DNA from: Nostoc sp. ATCC 53789
GTDB lineage: Bacteria > Cyanobacteriota > Cyanobacteriia > Cyanobacteriales > Nostocaceae
Assembly: GCF_009873495.1 (NCBI RefSeq)
Contig: NZ_CP046703.1
Span: forward strand, 2,294,001-2,358,000
Direction of reading: 5' to 3'
Length of the DNA stretch: 64,000 nt
In this document: positions 33,612 through 43,141 of the stretch, piece after piece
Position numbering within the stretch: position 1 is the stretch's first letter
Layout of the letters: every line of letters begins with the position of its first letter
Made by a program: the position numbers and the translations under genes
Notes under the pieces: model-generated
Told to the model about the DNA's origin: nothing
Database searches by the model: none
Seen by the model: only the letters and a program-made list of their open reading frames with translations

Positions 33612-34334
33612 ATGCTAGACCGAATTTTTGATTACCTCGACTTTCATTTCAGCCTTGAAGCCCTTATAGTTCTGCTGATCCTGGTGCTTTTAGAGGCGCT
33701 TTTATCTGCCGACAATGCGATCGCTCTCGCTGCGATCGCAAAAGGGTTGGAAGACAAGGAACTTGAGCGTAAAGCCCTCAACTTTGGTTTAGTCGTTGCT
33801 TATGTACTGCGAATCAGCCTGATTCTGACTGCCACTTGGGTGCAAAAATTCTGGCAATTTGAATTATTGGGCGCTGCTTATCTGCTGTGGTTGGTATTTC
33901 AACACTTTACCTCGGAAGAATCTAAGGACGATCACCATCACGGGCCGCGTTTTAATTCATTGTTGCAAGCGATACCTGTGATTGCATTTACAGATTTGGC
34001 ATTTTCTTTGGATAGTGTGACAACTGCGATCGCAGTTTCTCAAGAAAAATGGCTAGTGCTGACGGGTGCAACAATTGGTATTATTACGCTGCGATTTATG
34101 GCGGGATTGTTTATCCGTTGGCTAGACGAATACGAAAACCTAGAAGATGCAGGCTATGTAACTGTAGCGTTCGTAGGCTTGCGCCTGTTGTTGAAAGTGG
34201 TAAACGATAATTTAGTTCCACCAGAATGGATCATGATTACTGCCATCTTCCTGATTTTAGGCTGGGGATTTTCCAAGCGTGTTAACACTGAAGTGCCCCA
34301 ATTAGAACCGGAGAAGAGTGAAGTCTCTAAATAA
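33612..34334 (+). CDS. TerC-family integral membrane protein (probable metal exporter)
   Basis: 240 residues, seven hydrophobic segments. The family signature is present: LIVLLILVLLEALLSADNAI with the acidic SADNA motif, RISLILTATW, and TDLAFSLDSVTTAIA as the second acidic motif. Homologues (Alx, YkoY, MeeF type) export manganese or protect exoenzymes by supplying metal; metal binding through the two Asp-containing membrane motifs is established for the family. A His-rich loop (DDHHHGPRF) could also bind metal. Start ATG follows CCGGA. A hairpin block at 34340-34419 follows. Confidence 0.9.
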   Translation: MLDRIFDYLDFHFSLEALIVLLILVLLEALLSADNAIALAAIAKGLEDKELERKALNFGLVVAYVLRISLILTATWVQKFWQFELLGAAYLLWLVFQHFTSEESKDDHHHGPRFNSLLQAIPVIAFTDLAFSLDSVTTAIAVSQEKWLVLTGATIGIITLRFMAGLFIRWLDEYENLEDAGYVTVAFVGLRLLLKVVNDNLVPPEWIMITAIFLILGWGFSKRVNTEVPQLEPEKSEVSK

Positions 34335-34339
34335 GAAGA

Positions 34340-34419
34340 GGGGAGAGGGAATAGGGTACAGGGTACAGGTACAGATTATTTCCCTATACCCTGTAACCTG
34401 TCACCTGTAACCTCTCCCC
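34340..34419. terminator. Long repeat hairpin between terC and ndk
   Basis: GGGGAGAGGGAATAGGGTAC on the left is answered by complementary GTTACAGGTGACAGG-type sequence and CCTCTCCCC on the right. It lies between convergent genes, so it probably terminates both. The arms are built from GGGTACA-type tandem repeats. Confidence 0.6.
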
Positions 34420-34426
34420 TAATGTC

Positions 34427-34876
34427 TTACTCGTGCAACCAAGGGGTTATGTGTGGTTGCCAATTGACTAATTCTTCATCTTTAAACCATAGGGCTATTT
34501 CCTGTTGTGCGGTTTCTGGAGCATCAGAACCGTGAATCAAGTTTCGACCAATATTGATGCCAAAATCACCGCGAATTGTTCCCGGTTCAGATGTTAAGGG
34601 GTTCGTGGCACCAATAATCTTTCTGGCAGATGCAACGACACCATCACCTTCCCATACCATCGCTACCACTGGGCTAGAAGTGATAAATTCGACTAGACTA
34701 CCAAAAAAGGGACGTTCCCGGTGAACACCATAGTGTTGTTCAGCCAGTTCTTTACTGACTTTCAGGAACTTTAAACCAACTAGGGTAAAACCTTTAGTTT
34801 CAAAGCGACGGATAATTTCCCCCACTAATCCCCGTTGTACTCCGTCAGGCTTAATTGCTAAGAATGTGCGCTCCAT
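34427..34876 (-). CDS. ndk: Nucleoside diphosphate kinase
   Basis: 149 residues, standard length. Transfers phosphate from ATP to NDPs through a phosphohistidine. His115 in [10 protein letters not shown] is the catalytic residue; N-terminal [20 protein letters not shown] and the Kpn-loop segment [20 protein letters not shown] are canonical. GGGAG stands 9 nt before the ATG on the minus strand. A free-standing housekeeping gene. Confidence 0.98.
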   Translation of the reverse strand: MERTFLAIKPDGVQRGLVGEIIRRFETKGFTLVGLKFLKVSKELAEQHYGVHRERPFFGSLVEFITSSPVVAMVWEGDGVVASARKIIGATNPLTSEPGTIRGDFGINIGRNLIHGSDAPETAQQEIALWFKDEELVNWQPHITPWLHE

Positions 34877-34970
34877 TGCGATCTCCCAAAGCTTAATAAA
34901 GTTTTTATTTTGTCAATTGTCATTTGTCCTTTGTCCTTTGTCTTAAGTCTAAGGATTTTGCACTAATGAC

Positions 34971-35016
34971 CAATGACCAATGACCAATGACTAATGACCA
35001 ACGACTAATGACCAAT
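34971..35016 (+). repeat. Heptamer tandem repeat (AATGACC type)
   Basis: About six units of TGACCAA/TGACTAA in a row. With TTTGTCC repeats at 34925-34942 they form a repeat block upstream of speA. Typical short tandem repeats of Nostoc genomes. Confidence 0.8.
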
Positions 35017-35114
35017 CAGAGTTTATCTTAGAAATTATCCTTGGGTACATATACGTTCCCAAATGAATGCGTTAAATTGTTAAGTCGTGGGCGAAAAACA
35101 GAGGTTAGGAAGAA

Positions 35115-37133
35115 ATGGGTGTTGAGTCAACTGCTACATCTGACGAGGTGGTACCAGTACCGTCCAATGGACAAAAATCTGAAGTGAAAAATCATAAACA
35201 AAAGAAACTTTTACCACCTAGTACTACCACAGGAAGTTTACCTCGCTCCTGGAAAATTGAGGATAGCGAAGAATTATACCGTATTGAAGGTTGGGGACAA
35301 CCCTATTTTTCCATTAGCGCTGCTGGTCACGTCACCGTTTCACCCAAAGGCGATCGCGGGGGATCTCTCGACTTGTTTGAATTGGTTAACTCCATGAAAC
35401 AGCGCAACTTGGGACTTCCGATGTTGATTCGCTTTTCCGATATTTTGGAAGACCGGATTGAACGGTTGAATGCTTGTTTTGCCAAAGCGATCGCCCGCTA
35501 CAACTACCCTGGCGTATACCGGGGTGTGTTTCCTGTCAAATGCAACCAAGAGCGGCATTTGATTGAAGATTTAGTCAAGTTTGGCAAACCCCATCAATTT
35601 GGCTTAGAAGCTGGTTCCAAACCAGAATTAATGATTGCCCTGGCTGTCTTAGATACACCAGGAGCGTTGTTAGTTTGCAACGGCTACAAAGACCGAGAAT
35701 ACATCGAAACGGCAATGTTAGCCCAGAGATTAGGGCAAACACCAATTATCGTCTTAGAACAGATTGAAGAGGTTGATTTGGTGATTGATGCCAATCGCCA
35801 GTTAGGTATTAAACCGATTTTGGGTGTTCGGGCTAAACTCAGTACCCAAGGTATGGGACGTTGGGGAGCCTCTAGTGGCGATCGCGCTAAATTTGGTTTG
35901 ACAATGCCTGAAGTAATTGAGGCTGTTGATAAGTTACGGGAAGCTAATCTGCTCGATTCTTTGCAATTGATGCACTTCCACATCGGCTCACAAATCTCTG
36001 CCATCAATGTAATTAAAGATGCCATCCAAGAAGCCAGCCGCATTTATGTGGAATTGGCGATGCTGGGGGCGGATATGAAATACCTTGATGTCGGTGGCGG
36101 CTTGGGTGTAGATTATGATGGCTCCCAAACCAACTTCTATGCGTCGAAAAATTACAACATGCAGAACTATGCCAACGACATCGTGGCAGAGTTAAAAGAT
36201 ACCTGTGCAGAGCGCCAAATTACCGTACCAACACTGATTAGCGAAAGTGGACGTGCGATCGCTTCCCATCAGTCGGTGCTGATTTTTGATGTTCTCAGTA
36301 CTAGTGATGTCCCTCTCGATTCACCAGAACCTCCACAAGAGGGAGAATCCCCAATCATTAATTATCTTTGGGAAAGTTACCAATCTATCAACCAAGAGAA
36401 TTACCAAGAGTTGTATCACGACGCGGCACAATTCAAAGAAGAGGCCATCAGCCGCTTCAACTTAGGAATTTTACGCCTCAGAGAACGAGCCAAAGCCGAA
36501 CGGCTATACTGGGCTTGTTGTCAGAAAATTCTCAACATCACTAGGCAGCAAGAATACGTACCCGATGAACTAGAAGACCTTGAGAAAATCATGGCTTCCA
36601 TCTACTACGTTAATATGTCAGTGTTTCAATCAGCACCAGATTGCTGGGCGATCGACCAGCTATTCCCCATCATGCCAATCCACCGTTTGGATGAAGAACC
36701 AATCCGGCGAGGAATTTTAGCAGACCTAACCTGCGATAGTGATGGTAAGATAGACCGCTTTATTGACCTGCGCGATGTCAAATCGGTTTTAGAACTACAT
36801 ACCTACAAGCCCGGAGAACCCTATTATTTAGGGATGTTCTTGAATGGAGCTTACCAAGAAATCATGGGCAATTTGCACAACCTATTTGGCGATACTAATG
36901 CTGTTCACATCCAATTAACGCCCAAAGGCTACCAGATTGAACACGTTGTCAAAGGTGACACCATGAGCGAAGTAGTAAGCTACGTTCAGTATGACTCCGA
37001 AGATATGGTGGAAAACATTCGCCAGCGTTGTGAGAAAGCATTAGAAGAAAAGCGTATCACCCTAGCAGAATCTCAGCGATTACTGCAAACTTACGAGCAG
37101 AGTCTCAGAAGATATACGTATCTGAATAGTTAG
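35115..37133 (+). CDS. speA: Biosynthetic arginine decarboxylase
   Basis: 672 residues, matching the PLP-dependent fold III SpeA family; it makes agmatine, the first step of polyamine synthesis. The Schiff-base lysine is in GVFPVKCNQ (Lys142). The glycine-rich phosphate loop is [11 protein letters not shown], and HFHIGSQ and ISESGRAIA flank it. The C-terminal part ([27 protein letters not shown]) is the usual second domain. AGGAAG lies before the ATG. The first 45 residues are poorly conserved and rich in Ser/Pro/Lys. Confidence 0.97.
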   Translation: MGVESTATSDEVVPVPSNGQKSEVKNHKQKKLLPPSTTTGSLPRSWKIEDSEELYRIEGWGQPYFSISAAGHVTVSPKGDRGGSLDLFELVNSMKQRNLGLPMLIRFSDILEDRIERLNACFAKAIARYNYPGVYRGVFPVKCNQERHLIEDLVKFGKPHQFGLEAGSKPELMIALAVLDTPGALLVCNGYKDREYIETAMLAQRLGQTPIIVLEQIEEVDLVIDANRQLGIKPILGVRAKLSTQGMGRWGASSGDRAKFGLTMPEVIEAVDKLREANLLDSLQLMHFHIGSQISAINVIKDAIQEASRIYVELAMLGADMKYLDVGGGLGVDYDGSQTNFYASKNYNMQNYANDIVAELKDTCAERQITVPTLISESGRAIASHQSVLIFDVLSTSDVPLDSPEPPQEGESPIINYLWESYQSINQENYQELYHDAAQFKEEAISRFNLGILRLRERAKAERLYWACCQKILNITRQQEYVPDELEDLEKIMASIYYVNMSVFQSAPDCWAIDQLFPIMPIHRLDEEPIRRGILADLTCDSDGKIDRFIDLRDVKSVLELHTYKPGEPYYLGMFLNGAYQEIMGNLHNLFGDTNAVHIQLTPKGYQIEHVVKGDTMSEVVSYVQYDSEDMVENIRQRCEKALEEKRITLAESQRLLQTYEQSLRRYTYLNS

Positions 37134-37136
37134 ATT

Positions 37137-37213
37137 GGGAATTGGGAATTGGGGATTGGGCATTGGGAATTGGGGATTGGGGATTGGGGATTGGGAATTG
37201 GGGATTGGGAATT
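37137..37213 (+). repeat. Heptamer tandem repeat (TTGGGGA/TTGGGAA)
   Basis: About eleven units of ATTGGGA or ATTGGGG follow speA. Open frames through it (e.g. a Gly/Ile/Trp/Leu repeat) are artefacts of the 7-bp period. Continues directly into the dispersed hairpin element at 37214. Confidence 0.9.
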
Positions 37214-37267
37214 GGGGACAAGGGGAAAGACTTGTTTCAAATTCTCACTTCTTGTCCCCTTGTCCCC
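37214..37267 (+). repeat. Dispersed ~50-bp hairpin element, copy 1
   Basis: Starts GGGGACAAGGGGAAAGACTT, then GTTTCAAATTCTCACTTCTT, and ends GTCCCCTTGTCCCC, so its ends are complementary. Same element at 39776-39828, and inverted at 43050-43096 and 44776-44822. Confidence 0.85.
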
Positions 37268-37307
37268 CTGCCCCCCTGCCCCCTGCCCCCTGCCTCTTCC
37301 CCATTCC

Positions 37308-38477
37308 CTAAATTACGTTTGTCCCCAACAATTCCTCTATCGCTTGTCGCTCAACAGGGGTATGAGATGGGGGTGTCTGGCGAGCATCGGTAATTAGCCA
37401 ATCTAAAGCAGCCGCTTGGACATCTATAGCGGCCCCAGTTTTATCTACACAATAACGTCCAAACACTAGCTTATCGACTAACCTAACTCCTGGCCCCAGG
37501 CGCGACCATTCAAAAATCACGCTATTTTCTACTGTTGCGCCACTACATATCCAACAATTGGGGCCAATCATCGCTGGGCCGACAATTTTCGCTCCGTCTT
37601 CTATTCTCGTCATACCGCCGATGTAAACTGGGCCTGTGATATCCACTTTGTCCCAATTTACAGCGACATTTAAGCCAGTATAAATACCAGGGGCGACTTC
37701 ATGACCGGGGATTTGCACATTTTTGATTTCACCCAGCAGTACCCCGCGAATCGCTCGCCAATAGTCTGGGACTTTACCAATATCTACCCATTCAAAATCC
37801 ATAGGGATGGCGTAGAAGGGAGCTTTGATTTCCACTAATTTGGGGAACAATTGGCTACCAATGTCATATTCCACATCAGAGGGAATATAGTTAAAAACCT
37901 CTGGTTCAAAGATGTAAATACCTGTGTTGATGTTGGTGCTGAGGGCTTCTTCAGTTGAAGGTTTTTCTTGGAAAGCTTTAACACGCCCCTCTTCATCAGT
38001 GACTACCACACCGTAGCTCGAAACTTCTTCTTGGGGAACAGATTTTGTAATAATAGTAGCGATCGCCCCTTTAGCTCTATGCCATTTAACCGCTTCAGTT
38101 AAATCTAGGTCAATCAAAGCATCACCGCACAACACCACAAAGGTATCATCAAAAAACGGTGAGAAGTCTTGAATGCGGCGCATCCCTCCAGCAGAACCGA
38201 TTGCTTCCCCTACCAGTTTACCGTCATCATCAATTTTGCCTTCAAAGGAATAGGCAATCTGCACCCCAAACCGTTGACCATCACGGAAATAGTTTTCTAT
38301 TTCTTCAGCCAAATGACTGACATTGACCATAATTTGGTCAAATCCATGTTGGCGTAACAGTTCCAGCAAGAACTCCATCACTGGCTTTTGCAGGATGGGA
38401 ATCATTGGTTTAGGAATTGTATAGGTAATCGGACGCACGCGAGTACCCTTGCCAGCCGCGAGAATCATCGCTTTCAT
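37308..38477 (-). CDS. Sugar-phosphate nucleotidyltransferase with hexapeptide-repeat C-terminus (mannose-1-phosphate guanylyltransferase-like)
   Basis: 389 residues. Nucleotide-binding loop [20 protein letters not shown], then [14 protein letters not shown] (metal Asp), [27 protein letters not shown] and [11 protein letters not shown]. From residue about 260 a left-handed beta helix follows: [40 protein letters not shown]. This arrangement is that of GDP-mannose pyrophosphorylase-like enzymes of cyanobacteria; the base and sugar specificity cannot be settled by motif. It probably supplies activated sugar for polysaccharides. Upstream on the same strand is scpA, 231 bp away. Confidence 0.9.
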   Translation of the reverse strand: MKAMILAAGKGTRVRPITYTIPKPMIPILQKPVMEFLLELLRQHGFDQIMVNVSHLAEEIENYFRDGQRFGVQIAYSFEGKIDDDGKLVGEAIGSAGGMRRIQDFSPFFDDTFVVLCGDALIDLDLTEAVKWHRAKGAIATIITKSVPQEEVSSYGVVVTDEEGRVKAFQEKPSTEEALSTNINTGIYIFEPEVFNYIPSDVEYDIGSQLFPKLVEIKAPFYAIPMDFEWVDIGKVPDYWRAIRGVLLGEIKNVQIPGHEVAPGIYTGLNVAVNWDKVDITGPVYIGGMTRIEDGAKIVGPAMIGPNCWICSGATVENSVIFEWSRLGPGVRLVDKLVFGRYCVDKTGAAIDVQAAALDWLITDARQTPPSHTPVERQAIEELLGTNVI

Positions 38478-38708
38478 AAAAATTTATTCCTCAACCACAA
38501 GCCAGTTTACTTTCATCGAGTGATACTTAATCATCAGTTTTTATTTCTGCTCTAAGTCATCCCCAAAACAGGGATAACAGGAATTTGGTGGTTATTGCAA
38601 CCATCTATATACTTAGATGACAAGCGATCGCTTATCTTTTCAATTTACTCGGATTTTGAGACTGAATCAAAAATCTGTGAATTATCTGTAGGGCTACTTT
38701 TCGCTTTT

Positions 38709-39539
38709 TTAGTTCATCGACTGCTCAAAAGGTTTACTGGTCTTAGCTGAATCTGTAATTAGCCGAATTTTAATCTCATTGTAAAACTCCTCTTGAAATA
38801 GCTCTACTTTCGATTGAGCCGAAAGTAGTAGTAACGCCCAGAAAACGCTAACTAAATGACTGTGTTTAGACTCATGTCCAGACCCATTTTGCTTGAAAAG
38901 CTTTGTCTGAGTCCACAATTCTACAAGTTGTTCTAAATTCAACCAATTTTGTTCTGAATTTAGCTCTCTGGCCGATAAATTCAAGACTTGTTCGAGTTCT
39001 CCAGCTACTTCTGTCAGATTTTCTTGGTGAGCTAACTCCAGCGCCTCCCGCATACTTTGGACGCTAGGCAAACGTCTGGGACGAATAGGTTTGCTGACTT
39101 TTTCTACTAGTTTTAGCTGGTTTGCCATAATCTGCAATTGCTTGATTAACTCTTGCAGAGTCACCCGGCGCTTTGGTGGTGGCATTGCCGATGGACGACG
39201 ACGCAATTGCCGTTCTAATGGTAGACGATGACCATGATGTGATATCCCGTCTTCATCTTCCAGCATCGCATCATCTAATACACCATCTTGGATATCGCCT
39301 ACTGTTGACAATTGCATCAATGTATTAGCTTTGAATAATACCAGCATTGATGCTGATAAAAATGCTTGTCCAGATTGAGACAAATCCGCCTCATAGCCTC
39401 TTCCTATTGACTCCGGTGCCATCAGTTCTAAGTAACGGTCAATCACCTCAATTACTTGGACATCCCAAGGGTCAATTTCTCCCTGTTCAGCTTGGTAAAT
39501 CAGGAGTGTGATTGTTTCTAATAGCTCGGAAGCTTCCAT
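38709..39539 (-). CDS. scpA: Segregation and condensation protein A (ScpA)
   Basis: 276 residues from the ATG at 39539; a TTG one codon earlier is dismissed. The N-terminal kleisin segment LLIYQAEQGEIDPWDVQVIEVIDRYLELM is distinctive, followed by FLSASMLVLFKANTLM. The middle is rich in Arg and acidic residues, and the C-terminal winged-helix region has KVELFQEEFYNEIKI. ScpA links SMC heads in the condensin complex with ScpB; neither smc nor scpB is in the window. Cytoplasmic, chromosome segregation. Confidence 0.93.
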   Translation of the reverse strand: MEASELLETITLLIYQAEQGEIDPWDVQVIEVIDRYLELMAPESIGRGYEADLSQSGQAFLSASMLVLFKANTLMQLSTVGDIQDGVLDDAMLEDEDGISHHGHRLPLERQLRRRPSAMPPPKRRVTLQELIKQLQIMANQLKLVEKVSKPIRPRRLPSVQSMREALELAHQENLTEVAGELEQVLNLSARELNSEQNWLNLEQLVELWTQTKLFKQNGSGHESKHSHLVSVFWALLLLSAQSKVELFQEEFYNEIKIRLITDSAKTSKPFEQSMN

Positions 39540-39867
39540 CAACGGGTTCTAAGTTAATTAATTAAGAATCGAAAGACTGTAAATTCAACAGTAAATTCAT
39601 TGACTCTTGGCAAAGCGTGTACTTAATACATTCGCTTGTGCTTCTTTTAATCAGGAATTGCCTGCTGCCAGTATCCTCTGAAATTTGTAATCAATCACCA
39701 TTGTGAATTGTGAGATCGGAATGTGCAACTTTTGATATTGGGAATTGAGAAGAGGACTTGGGGACAAGGAGAATTGGGGACAAGGGGAAAGACTTGTTTC
39801 AAGTTCTCACCTCTTGTCCCCTTGTCCTCTTGTCACCCTTGTCCCCTGCCCTCCTGCCCCTCCCCTC
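39540..39867. other. Intergenic region with a copy of the dispersed hairpin element
   Basis: 328 bp without a gene. It holds GGGAATTGAGAAGAGGACTT-type tandem repeats and copy 2 of the ~50-bp hairpin element (39776-39828: GGGGACAAGGGG... facing CTTGTCCCC), then CTTGTC/CCCTG repeats up to the AI-2E permease stop. Confidence 0.75.
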
Positions 39868-40962
39868 TCAATCTGGGGGTGGGTCACGAGCAATGGTGAC
39901 AGTTGAGACAAAATTACTCGGTTTGCCGCTCTTGATCGCATCGAAAGTGCCTTTAATAGTACCAGCAATGGGAACAGCAACAAGCGTTCCTAACAGCCCA
40001 GCAATCTCAAATCCCATCAAAATAGCTACAAAAATCCAAATGGGATTCAGCCCGATAAAGTTGCCGAGTAATCTGGGAGCTAACAAGTTATCTTTAAGCT
40101 GTTGCATAAGAATTGCCGCTATAGCAACTTGAACTGCTAGCCACCAATTTTGAAGTAGTACTAAAATCGTCACTAGACCAATGCCAAGAGATGCCCCGAT
40201 AAAGGGAATGAGTTCTGAAATCCCAATTAATATGGCAAACAGCAGGGCAAAGGGTACTTTCATGACTAAGAAAATTGGTGTCAGGGTTAGCATCATGAAT
40301 AGCCCTAGCAACAACTGACTAAGGAAGAAGTTCTGGAAATTTAGGCGTAAGGATGCGGTAAGAGGCTCTCCAATATTAGAAGGCAAAAGATTGACCAGAC
40401 CATACCAGACGCGATCGCCATATAAAAGCATATAAAATGCCAGCACAATGACTAACACTACGTCAAATAAGCCTGATAATAGTGTCCCAGCAAATCCCAC
40501 TGCCCCAGAAGCTAGCTGTTGTACCAAATTCTGAATGTTGGCATTGATTTGACTGGTTACAACCCTGAGATCAATCGGCAAACGTCTTTGCTTTGCCAGC
40601 ATCTCAAATTGCTCTAAGTTTGCTTGACTCGCGCCTAACCAATCAGGGATCTTATTTAACAGTTGGATTGTTTGGTCAATGATCAACGGCACTAGGGTGA
40701 CACCTAGAATCCCAAACAGGGTTAATGTTGCTAGTAATACTATGATTACTGCCTGAGTGCGCGTGATTCGGGCACGTTCAAAGAACTTAACCGGGTAATT
40801 TAGTAAAAAAGCTAAAATTGCCCCAATGCTCAAGACGGTAATTGGATGCTGGAAGTATCGAAAAAGCACGGACAGTAGCCAGACATTAAGAGCGATAATT
40901 GGACCGCTCAGACCATAAATTAACAGGCGTTGAAGGGAGGCCGAACGGCGCATTTTATGCAA
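39868..40962 (-). CDS. AI-2E family permease
   Basis: 364 residues, eight predicted membrane segments. Family landmarks: YFQHPITVLSIGAILAFLLNYPVK near the N-terminus, PLIIDQTIQLLNKIPDW in the periplasmic loop region, and GISELIPFIGASLGIGLV followed by LAPRLLGNFIGLNPIWIFVAI at the C-terminus. The family includes autoinducer-2 exporters and Na+(Li+)/H+ antiporters, so substrate is open. The start at 40962 is the upstream of two Met codons (MHKM). A solitary minus-strand gene. Confidence 0.92.
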   Translation of the reverse strand: MHKMRRSASLQRLLIYGLSGPIIALNVWLLSVLFRYFQHPITVLSIGAILAFLLNYPVKFFERARITRTQAVIIVLLATLTLFGILGVTLVPLIIDQTIQLLNKIPDWLGASQANLEQFEMLAKQRRLPIDLRVVTSQINANIQNLVQQLASGAVGFAGTLLSGLFDVVLVIVLAFYMLLYGDRVWYGLVNLLPSNIGEPLTASLRLNFQNFFLSQLLLGLFMMLTLTPIFLVMKVPFALLFAILIGISELIPFIGASLGIGLVTILVLLQNWWLAVQVAIAAILMQQLKDNLLAPRLLGNFIGLNPIWIFVAILMGFEIAGLLGTLVAVPIAGTIKGTFDAIKSGKPSNFVSTVTIARDPPPD

Positions 40963-41080
40963 CCTATCTTAAGATATTCCTGAAAGAATTTGTAAAATTC
41001 TTGATGATACTGATTATCATCATAGATATTTTTAACAAAGATATGTATAAGTGTATCTGATAGCAAGGAAGTAAATCAAA

Positions 41081-41725
41081 ATGGACAAAACCGTAGCTGA
41101 CCTCCGCAAAGACTACACCTTGGAAGGTTTAAGCGAACTTGAGGTAGACCTCAATCCTTTTATCCAATTTAAAAAATGGTTCGATCAGGCTTTAGCCAGT
41201 CAACTCCCCGAACCCAATGCGATGACTCTTGCTACCGTCACACCCGACGGTAAGCCCTCAGCCAGAATGGTGCTACTGAAGGATTTCGATGAACGGGGCT
41301 TTGCTTTCTTCACCAACTACAACAGCCGCAAAGGACAAGAACTAGCAGAAAATCCTCTGGCGGCTTTAGTCTTTTGGTGGGCAGAACTGGAACGTCAAGT
41401 TCGGATTTGTGGGTATGTAGAGAAAGTTTCTGAAACTGAATCCGACCAGTATTTTGATACTCGCCCTCCTAACAGTCGCCTGGGTGCGTGGGTATCTAAT
41501 CAAAGTGAGGTGATAGAAAGTCGAGAAGTTTTAGAGCGACGTATGCAGGAGTTTTATCGCAAATATGAAAATCAAGAGATCCCCCGACCGCCTCATTGGG
41601 GAGGCTTACGAGTGATCCCCACAGAAATTGAGTTTTGGCAAGGGCGCTCTAGTCGCTTACACGATCGCTTGCTCTATAGCCGTTTAGATAATGGCACTTG
41701 GAAAATTGAGCGGTTGTCACCCTGA
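41081..41725 (+). CDS. pdxH: Pyridoxamine 5'-phosphate oxidase
   Basis: 214 residues, family-typical length. Oxidises PNP/PMP to pyridoxal phosphate with FMN. Visible motifs are [65 protein letters not shown], and the C-terminal [12 protein letters not shown] and [11 protein letters not shown] with the substrate-binding Arg/His. AAGGAAG lies 8-9 nt before the ATG. Followed by a GC-rich tandem repeat block at 41735-41880. Confidence 0.97.
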   Translation: MDKTVADLRKDYTLEGLSELEVDLNPFIQFKKWFDQALASQLPEPNAMTLATVTPDGKPSARMVLLKDFDERGFAFFTNYNSRKGQELAENPLAALVFWWAELERQVRICGYVEKVSETESDQYFDTRPPNSRLGAWVSNQSEVIESREVLERRMQEFYRKYENQEIPRPPHWGGLRVIPTEIEFWQGRSSRLHDRLLYSRLDNGTWKIERLSP

Positions 41726-41734
41726 AGAAGAGGC

Positions 41735-41880
41735 AGGGGGCTGGGAGCAGGGAGCAGGGGGAAGGGAGCAGGGGGCAGGGGAGGCAGGGGGAGCAGGGGA
41801 AGCAGGGGAAGAAAAACTATTTATTGATTCTTGAGCCATACCCAATGCCCAATGCCCAATGCCCAATTCCCAATTCCATA
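41735..41880 (+). repeat. Mixed short tandem repeats (GGGAGCA and CCCAATG)
   Basis: A run of GGGAGCAGGGGG-type units (41738-41808) is followed by four CCAATGC/CCAATTC heptamers (41840-41878), between the convergent pdxH and azoR genes. No coding content. Confidence 0.85.
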
Positions 41881-41882
41881 CA

Positions 41883-42503
41883 TTACCACTGAGCGATCGC
41901 GTCTTGAATTGCTGCCCGTGCTTCTGCTAGAGATTGGGTACGGGCATCACCCTCGTTCAGGCTGTTAGCGTTAATAAATTGAATATCTGTAATCCCAATA
42001 AAGCCGAAAATAGTCCGCAGGTATGGTTCTTGGAAGTCATAAGCAACGGCAGGGGAGGTTGGGCTAAAGTCACCACCACGGGCTGTAATAACAACTGCCT
42101 TTTTACCCTCGACTAACCCTTTAAAACCTTGAGCATCTAAAGAAACAGTCCGGTTAATGCGAACTATTTGGTCAATGTAAGCCTTAAAAGTGGAAGGTAT
42201 ATTGAAGTTATACATTGGCACTCCAAAGACGTAGCGATCGGCTGCCAAAAACTCATCAACCAGTTCGTCAGACACTCTGATTGCCTCAGCTAATTCTGGG
42301 GTATGGGTTTCTGGTGGTGAAAATGCTGCCGCAATCCAAGCTTCATTAACGTGAGGAACTGGGTGATGCCCTAAATCTCGATAGGCGATCGCATCTTCAG
42401 GATGTGCTGCTCTCCAAGCACTGACGAATTCTTTAGATAGTTCTCGTGAGTGCGATCGTTCAGCACGGGGGCTGGAATCAATATGTAGAATGTTTACCAC
42501 CAA
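41883..42503 (-). CDS. azoR: FMN-dependent NADH-azoreductase
   Basis: 206 residues, flavodoxin-like. Phosphate-binding loop ILHIDSSPRAERSHSRELSK, then VFGVPMYNFNIPSTFKAYID and KAVVITARGGDFS, all typical of AzoR, which reduces azo compounds and quinones with NADH and protects against thiol-reactive quinones. It diverges from an HxlR-type regulator; the intergenic palindromes at 42583-42625 suggest control by it, as known for YodB/AzoR1 in Bacillus subtilis. The gene assignment is firm, the regulation is inferred. Confidence 0.95.
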   Translation of the reverse strand: MVVNILHIDSSPRAERSHSRELSKEFVSAWRAAHPEDAIAYRDLGHHPVPHVNEAWIAAAFSPPETHTPELAEAIRVSDELVDEFLAADRYVFGVPMYNFNIPSTFKAYIDQIVRINRTVSLDAQGFKGLVEGKKAVVITARGGDFSPTSPAVAYDFQEPYLRTIFGFIGITDIQFINANSLNEGDARTQSLAEARAAIQDAIAQW

Positions 42504-42582
42504 ATATCTCCTGATTAACTAGAGTTTACTGCTTTGACTTTTTTTGAGTCTAAATCCCAAAGCATTACACTCAGATACTAAA

Positions 42583-42625
42583 AGTAACTAGTTACTAAAG
42601 TAAAGTAGTTACCATAAAGTAACTA
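42583..42625. promoter_or_regulatory. Two operator-like palindromes between azoR and the HxlR-type gene
   Basis: AGTAACTAGTTACT at 42583-42596 is a perfect 14-bp palindrome. Next to it TAGTTAC (42606-42612) faces GTAACTA (42619-42625) across 6 nt. Both share the half-site AGTAACTA, as expected for two dimers of one regulator in a divergent promoter. Confidence 0.75.
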
Positions 42626-42650
42626 TTGGAAAATTTTGGCGAATTTATCG

Positions 42651-43064
42651 ATGTCTGTCTCTAAAAATTCTGGTGCTTGCCCAATCAGTATTCTGATGTC
42701 TTTACTATCAGGCCCTTGGACAATGTATATACTGTGGGTGTTGTGTAATAGTGGGCCGACTCGCTTTGTTGCATTGAAGCACTTAGTCGATGGCATCTCT
42801 ACCAAAGTTTTAACAGAAAGACTGAGGATGCTTGAGGCAGCAGAGATTATTTATCGCCAATATGAACCAACTGTTCCACCCCAAGTAACTTACGGTCTGA
42901 CAGAACGGGGTAAGGAACTCATTGGAATCCTTCATCAACTCAATGTACTTGCTGAACGCTGGTATGGCAGCGAACAACGGGAAGAGGGAATGGGGAATGG
43001 GGAAGAAGCAAGGGAGCAGGGGGGCAGGGGGGCAGAGGAGCAGAGAGCAGGGGACAAGAGGTGA
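42651..43064 (+). CDS. HxlR/MarR-type winged-helix regulator with repeat-derived C-terminal tail
   Basis: 137 residues from the ATG at 42651; a TTG at 42636 with GGA 6 nt upstream is an alternative. HxlR pattern: SGACPISILMSLLSGPWTMYILWVL with an N-terminal Cys at the position used for redox sensing in YodB, then RFVALKHLVDGISTKVLTERLRML and the wing VTYGLTERGKELIG. The last about 27 residues (EEGMGNGEEAREQGGRG...) are encoded by GGGGAATGGGG/GGGGGCAGAGG repeats and are unlikely to be ancestral. Likely an electrophile-responsive repressor of azoR. Confidence 0.9.
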   Translation: MSVSKNSGACPISILMSLLSGPWTMYILWVLCNSGPTRFVALKHLVDGISTKVLTERLRMLEAAEIIYRQYEPTVPPQVTYGLTERGKELIGILHQLNVLAERWYGSEQREEGMGNGEEAREQGGRGAEEQRAGDKR

Positions 43065-43096
43065 GAACTTGAAACAAGTCTTTCCCCTTGTCCCCA
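43050..43096 (-). repeat. Dispersed ~50-bp hairpin element, copy 3 (inverted)
   Basis: GGGGACAAGAGGTGAGAACT then TGAAACAAGTCTTTCCCCTT and GTCCCC: the reverse complement of copies 1 and 2. The stop codon of the HxlR-type gene lies inside it. Confidence 0.8.
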
Positions 43097-43141
43097 AGTC
43101 CTCTTCCCAATTCCCAATTCCCTCAATAGATGAATAGTCTA

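Noticed and set aside
37142..37397. Overlapping Gly/Ile/Trp/Leu-repeat frames after speA
   Set aside because: Artefact of 7-bp tandem repeats (ATTGGGA); two frames over the same DNA with no ribosome site.
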